This document shows, one piece after another, positions 1-8,988 of a DNA stretch of 64,000 nt. This DNA is from JBBTCX01 sp964494205 (GTDB taxonomy: Bacteria; Planctomycetota; Phycisphaerae; UBA1845), in assembly GCA_964494205.1 (NCBI GenBank), contig CAZBRD010000016.1, positions 1 to 64,000 of the forward strand, read 5' to 3'. The notes below the pieces were generated by a model that worked only from the letters and a program-made list of their open reading frames with translations, had not been told where the DNA came from and did not search any database. The position numbers were made by a program, and so were the translations under genes. The number at the start of each line of letters is the position of its first letter. Position 1 is the stretch's first letter.

Positions 1-78
1 CTTCCGCGAACCTCATGATACCGTGGGCGTCAAGGACTTTTTCAACGGGCTGATAAGTGGCTCGGCGCCATCCCGCGC

Positions 79-834
79 ATGCGCGAGTGGGGGACGGGGC
101 GGCTGGCGCGAGGCATGCGAACCGAGTCTTATTCAGTCGAGAACCTCAAGTACGAGGCCACACTGGAAGTCGATCGCGACGAAATCTCCGATGACAAGAC
201 GGGGCAGATTCGCATTCGCATCGCGGAGCTGGCTGAGCGGGCGGCCACGCACAAGGATTTTCTTATCTCACAATTGCTCACCAGTGGAGAGACCAGCGGC
301 TTCAACAGTTACGACGGCGTGAGCTTCTTCAACGATGCTCACCTATCCGGATCATCCGGCTCACAGGACAACAACCTCACCGCCACCGCATCCAACCCGA
401 ACAATCCCACGACCGACGAGTTCAAGACGGCGCTGCGCTCGGCTATCGGCGCGATGATGAACTTCAAGGATGATCAGGGCGAACCCATGTCGACCAGCGC
501 AACGGGACTGGTCTGTGTCGTGCCGACCACGATGTTCATGACGGCGCTTGAGGCTGTGAGTGCAACGGTGGTGAGTAACACGTCGAACGTGCTGCAAGGC
601 GTCGCTCGTGTCGTACTGTTCCCCTGGCTGACCGATGCGAGCAAGTGGTATCTGCTCAAGACCGACGGGGTGATTCGACCGTTCATTTTCCAGGATCGCG
701 AGGCGGTGGAGTTTACGGCGCTGTCCGAAGAAAGCGACGAAGGCTTCCGCCGCGAGAAGTTCCTCTACGGCGTGCGAGCGCGATATCGACTCACGTATGG
801 GTATTGGCAGTATGCCGTGCGCGTGGACTTCTAA
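79..834 (+). CDS. Mu-like prophage major head protein gpT, 5' end missing
   Basis: This resembles the Mu gpT major head (capsid) subunit. The family motif WLGxxPRMREW is present, followed by a stretch rich in E-V-D-R-D-E-I and an SFFNDAH segment typical of gpT. The motif begins about ten codons upstream of the first ATG, so that ATG is unlikely to be the true start. The same frame runs back only to a TGA at 16-18 with no start codon between, while another frame is open from position 2. Either the gene is frameshifted near position 50 or it is a decayed remnant. Full gpT proteins are around 300 residues; 251 are seen here. Its neighbours are further head genes. Confidence 0.72.
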   Translation: MREWGTGRLARGMRTESYSVENLKYEATLEVDRDEISDDKTGQIRIRIAELAERAATHKDFLISQLLTSGETSGFNSYDGVSFFNDAHLSGSSGSQDNNLTATASNPNNPTTDEFKTALRSAIGAMMNFKDDQGEPMSTSATGLVCVVPTTMFMTALEAVSATVVSNTSNVLQGVARVVLFPWLTDASKWYLLKTDGVIRPFIFQDREAVEFTALSEESDEGFRREKFLYGVRARYRLTYGYWQYAVRVDF

Positions 835-835
835 T

Positions 836-917
836 CCAATTACAAATTACAGGTTGACGATCGCAGACACTCTCTCTTTTTCTGCTTTTGTCATTCGTAA
901 TTTGTAATTCGTAATTC
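836..917. repeat. AT-rich intergenic repeat (family J, copy 1)
   Basis: The gap after gpT holds inverted and direct copies of the words attacaaattac and cgtaatttgtaattcg. The same words recur at 2546-2579 and 2651-2686. Tightly packed phage head operons normally lack such spacers. Confidence 0.6.
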
Positions 918-951
918 CCTTTCGTTCCTGATTTGCTTGGAGGAGAGGATC

Positions 952-1395
952 ATGGGTTACATCACCAACGCGGACATTTCGGAGCGTCTGGGCAGCGCGA
1001 CACTGGTTCAGTTGGCCGACGATGACGGCAACGGGACGGCGGACACGGGCGTCATCGATGAAGCGCGGCTGGGGGCTGAGGCCGAGGTCAACAGCTACCT
1101 GGCCGCGCGGTACGCGGTGCCGATTAACCTGACGGTGCATCCCGAGCTGGCGGACATGCTGGCCTCGCTCACGCTTGATCTCGCCGAGGATCGATTGCGC
1201 TCGCGACGACCGCCGATGTCGGCTGATTTTGTACGGCGATTCACCGAAACCCGAGCGTGGTTGCGGCGGCTGGCTGACGGGACAGTAGAGCTGCCTTCTA
1301 TCGCGGGCGTAGCAGCCAACACTTCGCGCGGCACGATCGCGATGGTCATTGGCGAAGATCGACTTCTGAATCGTGATGAATTGTCGGATTTGTAG
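952..1395 (+). CDS. Mu gp36-like head-tail protein (DUF1320)
   Basis: The 147-residue product begins with an ITxxDISERLG motif and continues with an E-A-E-V-N-S-Y-L-A-x-R-Y-x-V-P segment, the pattern I know from DUF1320, the Mu-like gp36 family found just after the major head gene. The ATG at 952 is preceded by GGAGGAGAGG, so it is preferred over the in-frame TTG at 937. In the family the protein is thought to act at the head-tail junction. Gene order gpT then gp36 agrees with a Mu-type head module. Confidence 0.72.
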   Translation: MGYITNADISERLGSATLVQLADDDGNGTADTGVIDEARLGAEAEVNSYLAARYAVPINLTVHPELADMLASLTLDLAEDRLRSRRPPMSADFVRRFTETRAWLRRLADGTVELPSIAGVAANTSRGTIAMVIGEDRLLNRDELSDL

Positions 1396-1401
1396 AAGAT
1401 G

Positions 1402-1503
1402 AACCACAAAGGCACCAAGACACAAAGAAGTAAAAAAATGAAGGCTCAATAATTGGACTTCTCTCCCGCTCTTCCTTGGTGCCTTTGTGCCTTGGTGGTT
1501 TCT
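1402..1503. repeat. Inverted-end intergenic repeat (family K)
   Basis: The gap between two phage genes is bounded by inverted copies of a sequence like accaccaaggcacaaagg: one form at 1402-1428 and the reverse complement at 1474-1502. The layout is like a small non-autonomous mobile repeat of about 100 bp. Confidence 0.55.
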
Positions 1504-1515
1504 TAGGAGTAAACA

Positions 1516-1995
1516 ATGCCAACCGCTGATCGGACAACCATCAAAGCTGCCGTTGACGAACTCGTCACCAAGCTCACAGCCAACTTGGTCGCGGAGCCAC
1601 CGACGAGCACGAAGCCGTTTCGACGCGTGGCTGTCGGCGAGGCGTGTGCGGACGAATATGCACGGCCATTTCTCACGCTGCGACTGACGAAGGCGATTCC
1701 CATCGGCACGGCCAATGACGACAAGCTCTTTGAAATCAGCATGAAGCTGCGGCTGGTCACGGACATCACGGCTGTCGACGCGCACGGGGACATTCTCAAT
1801 AAAATCGGCGCCATCGAGGATTACCTCGACAGCATTCGCAACACCGGCGTGCTGGACGGCGCGGAAGGGTTCGACGATCGCGAGTGGCTCTTCTCGTACC
1901 CGACGCCGACGTCGGGCGCGCGAGTGGCTGTGGCCGAGGCTGCTCAGACGTGCATTGTGAAAGTTCAGCGGCAACACAATCGAGTGCCGGCGTGA
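1516..1995 (+). CDS. Hypothetical phage structural protein
   Basis: The 159-residue protein is translated from an ATG with a good AGGAG site 7 bases upstream. I do not recognise a domain. It has no signal peptide or membrane segment, and its mixed charged composition fits a soluble virion component. The position after the gp36-like gene matches the place of Mu gp37-type or minor tail/connector genes, so a head-completion or tail-terminator role is possible, but that is inferred from order only. Confidence 0.65.
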   Translation: MPTADRTTIKAAVDELVTKLTANLVAEPPTSTKPFRRVAVGEACADEYARPFLTLRLTKAIPIGTANDDKLFEISMKLRLVTDITAVDAHGDILNKIGAIEDYLDSIRNTGVLDGAEGFDDREWLFSYPTPTSGARVAVAEAAQTCIVKVQRQHNRVPA

Positions 1996-2098
1996 GCATG
2001 GTTGTCCGTGCAGCGCGTTCTCTTTCTCCATAAAGAGCGAGAGAGGCTCGTCGGAAAATCTCTTGGGTACGATAGCGAATTGAAATGGGGAATGATTC

Positions 2099-2542
2099 AT
2101 GATTTGGATTCTTGCCACGCGTGGAGCGTCGACGAAATTGCGCGAATCGCCATTTACCGAAACGGCCATCGAAGGCGTGCACAGCGTTGTTTATCGACCT
2201 GGAATCGCACCGATCGCCTACAGCGGCGCGGATGGCGAGGAGGGGCCGGAAGGAACATTTGGCAGTGGCGCCCACCGCGTATCGGGGTTTGTCTTCTCGT
2301 ATCACGGTTCCGTCGCGGAAGAGTTGCTGGGCGGCGATGGCCTCGACTTGGTCGTGCGCTACCGGGCTAACCAACAGATTCGCAAGCGAACGTTCTCCGA
2401 CGTGATCTTCGTCGGCGATGCAATCGTAACCGTTCCATCGTTGAATGCAGGTGTGTCCGAGCTCATCGGCGTTCCGTTTCGCATACAGCTGCCAGTCGGT
2501 GAGACCCTCTCGGGCCACATCGCGGACACGGTTGATGCGTGA
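2099..2542 (+). CDS. Hypothetical phage-module protein
   Basis: This 147-residue product has no recognised domain. It is rich in beta-prone V/I/T residues, with a hydrophobic end region (IGVPFRIQLPVGETLSGH). A GGGG stretch lies about 9 bases before the ATG. It is co-directional with the head genes and bounded on its 3' side by AT-rich repeats. A structural (tail or decoration) role is possible from context but not shown by any motif. Confidence 0.6.
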   Translation: MIWILATRGASTKLRESPFTETAIEGVHSVVYRPGIAPIAYSGADGEEGPEGTFGSGAHRVSGFVFSYHGSVAEELLGGDGLDLVVRYRANQQIRKRTFSDVIFVGDAIVTVPSLNAGVSELIGVPFRIQLPVGETLSGHIADTVDA

Positions 2543-2545
2543 AGA

Positions 2546-2579
2546 AATTGCGAATGACAAATTACGAATGACAAAATGA
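2546..2579. repeat. AT-rich intergenic repeat (family J, copy 2)
   Basis: The reverse-orientation words tgacaaattacgaatgac match the repeat at 836-917. It starts four bases after the stop codon of the upstream gene. Confidence 0.55.
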
Positions 2580-2650
2580 TGAGGGGGCAACGATAGATGG
2601 TCAGTTATCCTCTCATGATGGATAAAGCCGCTCGGTAGTCCTTACGGCGG

Positions 2651-2686
2651 CAAGTTCGTAATTTGTAATTCGCAATTAGTAATTAT
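2651..2686. repeat. AT-rich intergenic repeat (family J, copy 3)
   Basis: A forward copy of the words ttcgtaatttgtaattcg and aattagtaatt. With copy 2 it forms an inverted pair around 2580-2650, which has no gene. Confidence 0.55.
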
Positions 2687-2740
2687 GAAAGGTGTCTGGA
2701 GACGGTTTGAATAAGGCCAATGAATAACGAGGGGCAAACG

Positions 2741-3187
2741 ATGGCTACCAAGCTCGGGCAAGTAATGAACGCAGCACAGGCGGGCTTTCGACAACTTGAT
2801 GCGGAGTTGATCGCGAGTGAATCGCGCAACCTGCGACGTGTGTATTCTGTTTCGGACGGCGGCAATGGCGACATCGCGCACGAATTCTCGCTCGGCCTTG
2901 CGTACCGCCTCGTGTATGTGCGCTGTCATTTTTCCGGCGGGTCCGGGACAGCCACATTTAGGTTACGTGTGAAGTCAAGACTCAGCGCCGATTGGGACGC
3001 GGTTCTTGAAACGATCGCAGCGCGCGGCACCGGCGCGGATGTCCTCTTCAAGGTGCCCGGTTATGAAAATCTGGAGCCCTCACCGTGGACTTTTCAAGTG
3101 GGTGATTCCGTTCGCTGTGAATGGATCAACCCGGCATCGGGTGTCATGAAGTGGGCGTTAGAGATTGGGCTGGCGATGGCTTCATAG
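2741..3187 (+). CDS. Hypothetical phage-module protein
   Basis: The 148-residue protein starts at ATG 2741, chosen over ATG 2720 because GAGGGG lies 6 bases upstream. It has no signal peptide. The C-terminal half (YRLVYVRCHFSGG, FRLRVKSRLSADW) looks beta-rich, as in virion or adhesion-type folds, but I recognise no family. It is the last gene of the phage-like block; chromosomal-type genes follow on the other strand. Confidence 0.6.
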   Translation: MATKLGQVMNAAQAGFRQLDAELIASESRNLRRVYSVSDGGNGDIAHEFSLGLAYRLVYVRCHFSGGSGTATFRLRVKSRLSADWDAVLETIAARGTGADVLFKVPGYENLEPSPWTFQVGDSVRCEWINPASGVMKWALEIGLAMAS

Positions 3188-3286
3188 TTCAAATCGAAAG
3201 TGTCCGAACGAGAAGCGGCGAATCGCGCGATGCATCTGCACACGCTGTTCGCCGTTTTCCGTTAGTTTCGGATGCTCAGATGTCCG

Positions 3287-3454
3287 TCACGGTCCAATGG
3301 CGTCATACACCGCGGCATTGAACACGCCGTTGATGAACGAGGCCACGCCGCTGCGTGCGGCATTCGACACCGCAAGGCTCGTACATCCCGTCGAAGCCAA
3401 CACCATCGCGAAGCACGCAAGGCACGCCAGCCATCCAACTCTTCGATTTGACAT
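3287..3454 (-). CDS. Small lipoprotein, 55 residues
   Basis: A short gene: ATG at 3454, preceded at 8 bases by a perfect AGGAG, and TGA at 3287. The product starts MSNRRVGWLACLACFAMVLA and continues STGC, giving a short basic n-region, a hydrophobic core and a lipobox (S-T-G-C), so Cys24 would be lipidated. The mature part is about 30 residues with an alternating A/V/F pattern. Similar very short lipoproteins of unknown function are common in planctomycetes, as I recall. It is easily missed because of its length. Confidence 0.6.
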   Translation of the reverse strand: MSNRRVGWLACLACFAMVLASTGCTSLAVSNAARSGVASFINGVFNAAVYDAIGP

Positions 3455-3590
3455 AGCGATTCACTCCTGTTCTGCGTTATCGGATGGAGTGAAAGCAGGA
3501 CTGAGTTATCGCCCGGATACCCGAATAACGGGTCCGCGAACGCATGGATTATCGAACGTAATGCGTTGTGTTTGACTATGGCCGCGCACG

Positions 3591-3983
3591 TCAATGCTCT
3601 TTGCATGTCGGCGGCGCGTCGGTGGGTTGACCGATGGCCAGCACATATCCGTTGTTATCCTCGATGGCAAACTCGTGCATGCCGTAGAATTGCACTTTCG
3701 GCTGTTCGACGACCTTCACGCGATTCTTGATCCGCTCAAACAACCCGATCGCGTCATCCGTGCGGATGTACAGTCGACCGGTCATCTTCAACGCCGACGA
3801 GTCGTGCGGATCGTGTGTGAAGAACATGATGTTCACAGAATCGTGGATCAGCGAGCACCAGCAGGGTTTATCCTCCGGCCACGCGCTATCGAGGCGGAAG
3901 CCGAGGTTTACGGTGTAGAAGTCGATGGTCTTTCGAATGTCATCGGTGCGCAGCATCGGCGAGAGGCTTGTGAACGTCGGCAT
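3591..3983 (-). CDS. VOC superfamily (glyoxalase/bleomycin-resistance-like) protein
   Basis: The 130-residue protein has the single-module vicinal-oxygen-chelate pattern: an N-terminal strand with SPMLRTDDIRKTIDFYTVNLGF, a middle WCSLIHDSVNIMFF strand and a C-terminal FAIEDNNGYVLAIGQ where an E/N-G-Y pair usually lies near the metal site. Such proteins act as dimers in lyases, dioxygenases or antibiotic binding, and the substrate cannot be read from the sequence. It is a single gene, divergent from ppk2. Confidence 0.85.
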   Translation of the reverse strand: MPTFTSLSPMLRTDDIRKTIDFYTVNLGFRLDSAWPEDKPCWCSLIHDSVNIMFFTHDPHDSSALKMTGRLYIRTDDAIGLFERIKNRVKVVEQPKVQFYGMHEFAIEDNNGYVLAIGQPTDAPPTCKEH

Positions 3984-4077
3984 GGCAAAACTCCATTGTG
4001 TGGCCGCTCAAGTAAGCTCGGGAGCTATTCTGAACATCTTTCGTCATGGTACCATGTCGCAAGGAGCGTGAAACACG

Positions 4078-4971
4078 ATGAAGGATAATCACACACTTAA
4101 CCACGACGATTTTCTAGTGCCGCATCACAAGCGCATCAAACTATCGGAGCTCGACCCCGCTTACACAGCCGACTTCGCCGACAAGGAAGAAGCACAGCGG
4201 GCACTCTTAGCCGACGTCAGTGATCTGGTGGCAGCACAGGATTTGCTTTGGTCCTCGAACGAGCACGCAGTGCTGATCATCTTTCAGGCGCTCGATGCAG
4301 CCGGCAAGGACGGCACAATCAAGCACGTCATGTCCGGTGTTAATCCGCAAGGATGCACGGTGTATAGTTTTCGCGCGCCGTCGGAAGAAGAGTGCAAGCA
4401 CCATTTTCTCTGGCGACCGGCTAAGGTGGTTCCGGCCTACGGTCAGATCGCCATTTTCAATCGATCGTACTATGAGGAAGTGCTGGTCGTGCGCGTGCAT
4501 CCGGAGTTTCTGGAACGCCAAAGTCTGCCGCCCGCGCTACGCGACGCGCCGCGCGAGCAACTGTGGAAGCAGCGCTACGACGACATCAACGCCTTCGAAG
4601 AAACGCTCTCGCAGGCCGGCGTGTGCATCATTAAGTTCTTTCTGAACGTCTCCAAGGATGAGCAGCGGAAGCGTTTGCTCGCGCGGCTGGATGATCCGAC
4701 AAAGCACTGGAAATTCGATCCGAACGACATCAACGAGCGCGAGCACTGGGAAGAGTTCATTCAGGCCTACGAGGACATGCTCAACGCCACGAGCACCAAG
4801 CACGCACCATGGTATGTCATCCCAGCCGACAAGAAGTGGTTCATGCGCGCGGTGGTGGCTGACGTGATCGCGGCGCGGATCAAGGCGTTGGATCTTCGTT
4901 ATCCGCAGCTTTCTAAGGAAAAGGAAAGACAATTAGACGAAGCTCGCAAAGCACTGGCGGCACAAGACTAG
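4078..4971 (+). CDS. ppk2: Polyphosphate kinase 2 family protein
   Basis: PPK2 enzymes move phosphate between polyphosphate and nucleoside mono- or diphosphates. The 297-residue product has the Walker A-type loop ALDAAGKDGTIKHV near residue 72, the following GVNPQGCTVYSFRAP segment, a Walker B/lid region FNRSYYEEVLVVRVHPE, and a basic C-terminal K-H-W-K-F stretch. Length fits single-domain PPK2. AAGGAG lies 11 bases before the ATG. The subclass (AMP- or ADP-phosphorylating) cannot be decided by eye. It is cytosolic and stands alone between two unrelated genes. Confidence 0.92.
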   Translation: MKDNHTLNHDDFLVPHHKRIKLSELDPAYTADFADKEEAQRALLADVSDLVAAQDLLWSSNEHAVLIIFQALDAAGKDGTIKHVMSGVNPQGCTVYSFRAPSEEECKHHFLWRPAKVVPAYGQIAIFNRSYYEEVLVVRVHPEFLERQSLPPALRDAPREQLWKQRYDDINAFEETLSQAGVCIIKFFLNVSKDEQRKRLLARLDDPTKHWKFDPNDINEREHWEEFIQAYEDMLNATSTKHAPWYVIPADKKWFMRAVVADVIAARIKALDLRYPQLSKEKERQLDEARKALAAQD

Positions 4972-5152
4972 GTCAGAAACATAGGCGAAAGGCTTGTTTC
5001 TACCCTTTAGACATACCGCGGTGCGTCCGATATCCAGCTGTTCCTGCAACTCATTCAGCACCGAATAACCATTTCCGATAAGCAGTAAGGCCTCCCTGCG
5101 CAGAAGCCGTAAATTTAGAGACGGGCGCGGTGCTGGCTGAATTGCGGACCAC

Positions 5153-6727
5153 ATGCCCATGAATCAGTCGTTAACAGTCCTCCCGGCCTCACCCGTGCGC
5201 GACCGCGCGACCGCGACGCGGAATCGGATCTCGCCATTTAAGATCATTTTGGCTGACCCGCCTGCACATGATGACGACTACGACAAGGCATACCCCAACC
5301 TCGGCCTCATCCAACTGATTTCCTACGTCCGCGAGCAGACGCCGCTGACCGACAACGACATTATCTTCCTCGATCAGTTTCACTCGCTCGAAGACCACAT
5401 TCGCATCGTCGAAGAACACAAGCCGAAGTTGTACGGCATCAGCTTTGCGTTCCTCACGCAGCGCGTAGCGTATCACACGATCAACGAGCTCAAGAAGCGC
5501 TTCCCCGAGATGATCATTCTGGCCGGCGGCCCGCACCCGACGTCAGTGCCGCGCGATGTCATGCAGAAAACCACCGCGGACGTGGTCTGCATCGGCGAAG
5601 GCGAACTCGTGATCGTCGACATGCTCAACGAGATGCTCTACGGCGGCCGCGACTTCAGTCAGATCCCCGGCCTGCTCGTGCGCACGCCCGACGGCCCGCT
5701 CGACACAGGCAAGCCGCGAGCCTACGAAAACCTCGACGAACTCCCCTTCATGGCTTGGGACCGCATCGATTTCTCGCGCTACGTCGGCCAACATTACTGC
5801 AAGTCGCACAAGCAAACCTGCATCGTGATCAGTCGCGGCTGCCCGTACAAATGCACGTTCTGTTCATTGCCTGTCTGGCGTGCAGCCAAGCCGTACGTGC
5901 GCATGCGCTCGCCCGAGAACATCGCCCGCGAAGTCGATTGGCTCTACACCCTCGGCGTGCGCGAAATCAAAATCGTCTCCGACGAAATCAACGTCACGCT
6001 GCCGTGGGCGAAGGCCGTGTGCAAAGCGATCGGCGACCTTGGCCACAAAGACCTGTATTTCCAGTCGAATCTGCGGGCCGACAAGATCGACGACGAGCTG
6101 GCGTTCCTCTTCAAGCGTATGAACATGTGGCTCGTACACCTCGGCGTCGAGAGCGCGAACGATCGCGTGCTCAAGGGCATCGAGAAGCACATCACCGTGG
6201 CTGAGGTCGAACGCTGCCTGAAGTTCCTGAAGAAGAACGACGTACACGTGCTGCTGTTCATGATGGCGTTCAATTTGTGGGAGGAGAACGGTGAGCTGCA
6301 ATGCGAGACGCCGAAAGAAGTGCGTCATTCGCTCTGGTGGGCATGGAAGCAGTTCCTGATGCGACGTATGGACTACATGACATGGTCCATCGCCACGCCA
6401 ATGCCCGGCGCACCGCTACAGGAGATCGTCGAGCGTCACGGCCTGCAAACCGTGGAGCATGTGCTCGAAAACTGGAACCGCAACAAGGACTACCTCGGCA
6501 TCGATCTGCGGCCGATCGGCATCTCCGAAAAGACGCGCATGAGATTGCTTCGCTCGGGCATTCTGTCGAAGGCTGTGTTCATGATGTTCAGCGGCAACTT
6601 CGACTGGAAGCGGCACTTCTACCGCATCGGCATCCTCTTCAAGAGCTTTTTCGGCAACTGGGGCTCGCGCAACGAATCGCAACCGGCCATCCTCAACAGG
6701 CCGTTGAGGTTGAAAGTAGAGGGGTAG
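5153..6727 (+). CDS. B12-binding-domain radical SAM protein
   Basis: The 524-residue protein has an N-terminal cobalamin-binding-like fold (residues 28-150: IILADPPAHDDDYDKAYPNLG, then ILAGGPHPT and GEGE) and a radical SAM core with the CX3CX2C cluster site at Cys230, Cys234 and Cys237 (RGCPYKCTFC). The architecture resembles BchE-type and methyltransferase enzymes of tetrapyrrole, hopanoid or lipid metabolism. No DxHxxG motif is obvious, so whether cobalamin is bound is uncertain. No partner gene indicates the substrate. The start could be either of two ATGs six bases apart. Confidence 0.88.
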   Translation: MPMNQSLTVLPASPVRDRATATRNRISPFKIILADPPAHDDDYDKAYPNLGLIQLISYVREQTPLTDNDIIFLDQFHSLEDHIRIVEEHKPKLYGISFAFLTQRVAYHTINELKKRFPEMIILAGGPHPTSVPRDVMQKTTADVVCIGEGELVIVDMLNEMLYGGRDFSQIPGLLVRTPDGPLDTGKPRAYENLDELPFMAWDRIDFSRYVGQHYCKSHKQTCIVISRGCPYKCTFCSLPVWRAAKPYVRMRSPENIAREVDWLYTLGVREIKIVSDEINVTLPWAKAVCKAIGDLGHKDLYFQSNLRADKIDDELAFLFKRMNMWLVHLGVESANDRVLKGIEKHITVAEVERCLKFLKKNDVHVLLFMMAFNLWEENGELQCETPKEVRHSLWWAWKQFLMRRMDYMTWSIATPMPGAPLQEIVERHGLQTVEHVLENWNRNKDYLGIDLRPIGISEKTRMRLLRSGILSKAVFMMFSGNFDWKRHFYRIGILFKSFFGNWGSRNESQPAILNRPLRLKVEG

Positions 6728-6945
6728 GACTTCGCAGAATCCACTTGGTACACCGCCGCAGAAAAGCGGTATGGAATTCGCTGGACCAGCACGACCGATG
6801 CTATTCCGAGCCGCCCCGTTCACGGGGCGCCCCCGCGCGACCTGAAGGTCGCGGTTCGGAGACGACTCGTCGTGAGTTCCGCACCTCATTTATGGGGCGG
6901 CATACCTAGTCACGCGACAACTGGCGACCGTTCGGTCTGGCTCTG

Positions 6946-7611
6946 CTAATGAGCGTCTGGTCTTCGCCCGAACAAGAACGCCACACAACCTAAACCCAGC
7001 AGCAAACTCACGGGTTCCGGCACAGGCGTAAGCTCCACAACACCCCCCGTAAGTTGTCCATCGAAGGCGCGCCATGTCGTGACCGGGTCGCCCGGTCCGC
7101 CGAAACCGAAATCGACACGAGCGCCAAAGTTCGGATCAGCCACATCGTCGTTCATGGCGTCTAGGAATTTCTGTTGCCCGTTGGCAGTGCCAACATTGAC
7201 TTTCAAGGAGCCTAGTTGCACCTCGCCGTTGTTGGGCACCGTGATTTGAAAGAGTGGATTTGGTGTCGGTAATGGATAAACCCATGAGACCTGCGGAAGG
7301 AGGCTCGGAATGCGGGGAAGTGAAAAGGGGTTGATCCACGAGAATTCGCCAGCGATTAATGGCCCCGCACCATCCGGGTCAGGGTAACTGTAACTGGGAT
7401 CCGAATCAGTGAAATCGAGGAACACCCCACGAAGTTGGATGTTTCCCTGCGGATTTCCTGTATCAACGAGAAATGCATTGACTTCCACAATCTGATTTTG
7501 AACGTAAGGGCCTGGCTGCACGGGTCGCAGATCAATTCTCAGCCCAGCAAAAAGTGATGATTGCAACATCAAAACCGCGACGTTCGCCACCGAAAATATC
7601 TTTAGCATCAT
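6946..7611 (-). CDS. PEP-CTERM surface protein, array member 1
   Basis: The 221-residue secreted protein has an N-terminal signal peptide ending near SLFAG, a family core (DTGNPQGxIQLRGVFLDFTDS, YPDPDGAG, DPNFGARVDFGFG) and a C-terminal PVPEP motif, a hydrophobic helix and a basic R-R-tail. That tripartite end is the PEP-CTERM sorting signal processed by exosortase (family knowledge). It is the last gene of a likely three-gene operon with the next two paralogs. No exosortase gene is in this window. The mature function is unknown; a cell-surface or matrix role is inferred. Confidence 0.88.
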   Translation of the reverse strand: MMLKIFSVANVAVLMLQSSLFAGLRIDLRPVQPGPYVQNQIVEVNAFLVDTGNPQGNIQLRGVFLDFTDSDPSYSYPDPDGAGPLIAGEFSWINPFSLPRIPSLLPQVSWVYPLPTPNPLFQITVPNNGEVQLGSLKVNVGTANGQQKFLDAMNDDVADPNFGARVDFGFGGPGDPVTTWRAFDGQLTGGVVELTPVPEPVSLLLGLGCVAFLFGRRPDAH

Positions 7612-7621
7612 GTCCTCACCT

Positions 7622-8296
7622 TCAACGGGTTCTCGCAGTGTTGTTTCGCTTGCGAATCAAACACATGGCACCAGTAAGAATCAGCAACAACGAGCTTGGC
7701 TCGGGAGAAGTGATCTGTATGGCCTCAGTTCCACCAGTGAGTTGACCATCAAATGCACGCCAGGTGGTGACAGGATCGCCGGGACCGCCGAACCCAAAAT
7801 CGACTCTCGCGCCGAAGTTCGGGTCGGCCACGTCGTCATTCATCACATCCAGAGTTCGATTCACCAAGAAACCATGGCCAACATTGACCTTTAGGCTTCC
7901 AATTTGCACCTCACCATCGTTCGGCACCGTAATCTGGAACAACGGGTTCGCGGTCGGCAGCGGGTAAACCCGTGATGTTTGCGGTAGGTCTTCGAACACC
8001 GCACCAACAGTGAAAGGGTTTATCCAAGAGAACTGGTTGCTAACCAACGGTCCCGCACCGTCGGGATCCGGGTAGGAAAACGCCGAATCTGAATCAGTAA
8101 AATCAAGAAACACGCTGCGAAGCTGAATAGCGCCCTGCGGGTTACCCGTGTCAACCAGAAAGACCTTCACATCGATCACCGTGCCGCAATCGTAGGGGCC
8201 GGCCTGCACGGGTCGCAGGTCAATCATCAACCCGGCCAAGAGTGATTGATTGGCCGCGAGAATCGCGACCATGAATGCAAACGCAGACTTCCACAT
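7622..8296 (-). CDS. PEP-CTERM surface protein, array member 2
   Basis: A paralog of the genes on both sides, 224 residues from the ATG at 8296, chosen because AAAGGAA lies 8 bases upstream and longer in-frame starts would overlap the upstream gene. The signal peptide ends near SLLAG. The C-terminus has SPEPSSLLL, a hydrophobic helix and IRKRNN, a slightly atypical but recognisable PEP-CTERM tail. Only 10 bases separate it from member 1 and 26 from member 3, so the three are probably co-transcribed. Confidence 0.87.
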   Translation of the reverse strand: MWKSAFAFMVAILAANQSLLAGLMIDLRPVQAGPYDCGTVIDVKVFLVDTGNPQGAIQLRSVFLDFTDSDSAFSYPDPDGAGPLVSNQFSWINPFTVGAVFEDLPQTSRVYPLPTANPLFQITVPNDGEVQIGSLKVNVGHGFLVNRTLDVMNDDVADPNFGARVDFGFGGPGDPVTTWRAFDGQLTGGTEAIQITSPEPSSLLLILTGAMCLIRKRNNTARTR

Positions 8297-8322
8297 TGTT
8301 GTGTTCCTTTGCATACCGTGAT

Positions 8323-8988
8323 TCAGTTCACTTGGTTCCTGCGCGCGAAGAAAACCAACCCACAACCCAGACCCAGCAGCAAACTCGCTGGCTCCGGAAC
8401 GGGCGTTAGTTCAGTAACGCCACCAGTGATTTGCCCATCGAACGCCCGCCATGTCGTGACCGGGTCGCCCGGTCCGCCGAAACCGAAATCGACACGAGCG
8501 CCAAAGTTCGGGTCAGCCACATCATCGTTCATCGCATCAAGAAATTTGAATTGACCATTGTCAGGGCCAATATGGACCTTCATCGAACCGACCTGCACCT
8601 CGCCGTTGTCGGGCACTGTGATCTGAAACAAAGGATTGGGTGTCGGCAATGGATAGACCCAGGAGGTTTGAGGAAGTGTTTGAAACGTTGCACCAATCAT
8701 AAACGGATTGATCCACGCGAATGTGTTAGCAGGTAATGATCCTGCGCCATCCGGATCAGGATAGGTGTAATCAGGATGTGAGTCGGAAAAATCGAGAAAG
8801 ACTCCGCGAAGCTGAATGGCTCCCTGAGGATTACCCGTGTCGACCAAAAATACATTTACCTCTACGGTAGTGTTGCCTGTGTAGTAAGGGCCTGGCGGCA
8901 CGGGCCGAAGGTCGATTCGCAGCCCAGCATTCAGTGTTTGTTGTGCGGAAAGCAGCACCGCTACGGCGAGTAATACGCGTTTTGCCAT
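8323..8988 (-). CDS. PEP-CTERM surface protein, array member 3
   Basis: A 221-residue paralog with signal peptide, the same core motifs and a VPEPASLLLGLG C-terminal sorting tail ending in ARRNQVN. GGAG lies 8 bases before the ATG. About 85 bp of the 3' half (8448-8530) is almost identical at DNA level to the matching part of member 1 (7071-7150), while other parts differ much more. This patchiness suggests recent gene conversion between the two. Confidence 0.88.
   Translation of the reverse strand: MAKRVLLAVAVLLSAQQTLNAGLRIDLRPVPPGPYYTGNTTVEVNVFLVDTGNPQGAIQLRGVFLDFSDSHPDYTYPDPDGAGSLPANTFAWINPFMIGATFQTLPQTSWVYPLPTPNPLFQITVPDNGEVQVGSMKVHIGPDNGQFKFLDAMNDDVADPNFGARVDFGFGGPGDPVTTWRAFDGQITGGVTELTPVPEPASLLLGLGCGLVFFARRNQVN

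Noticed and set aside
847..2169. A 440-codon open frame on the minus strand over the phage genes
   Set aside because: It crosses intergenic repeats and lies antisense to the gp36-like gene and the following one; no motif and poor start.
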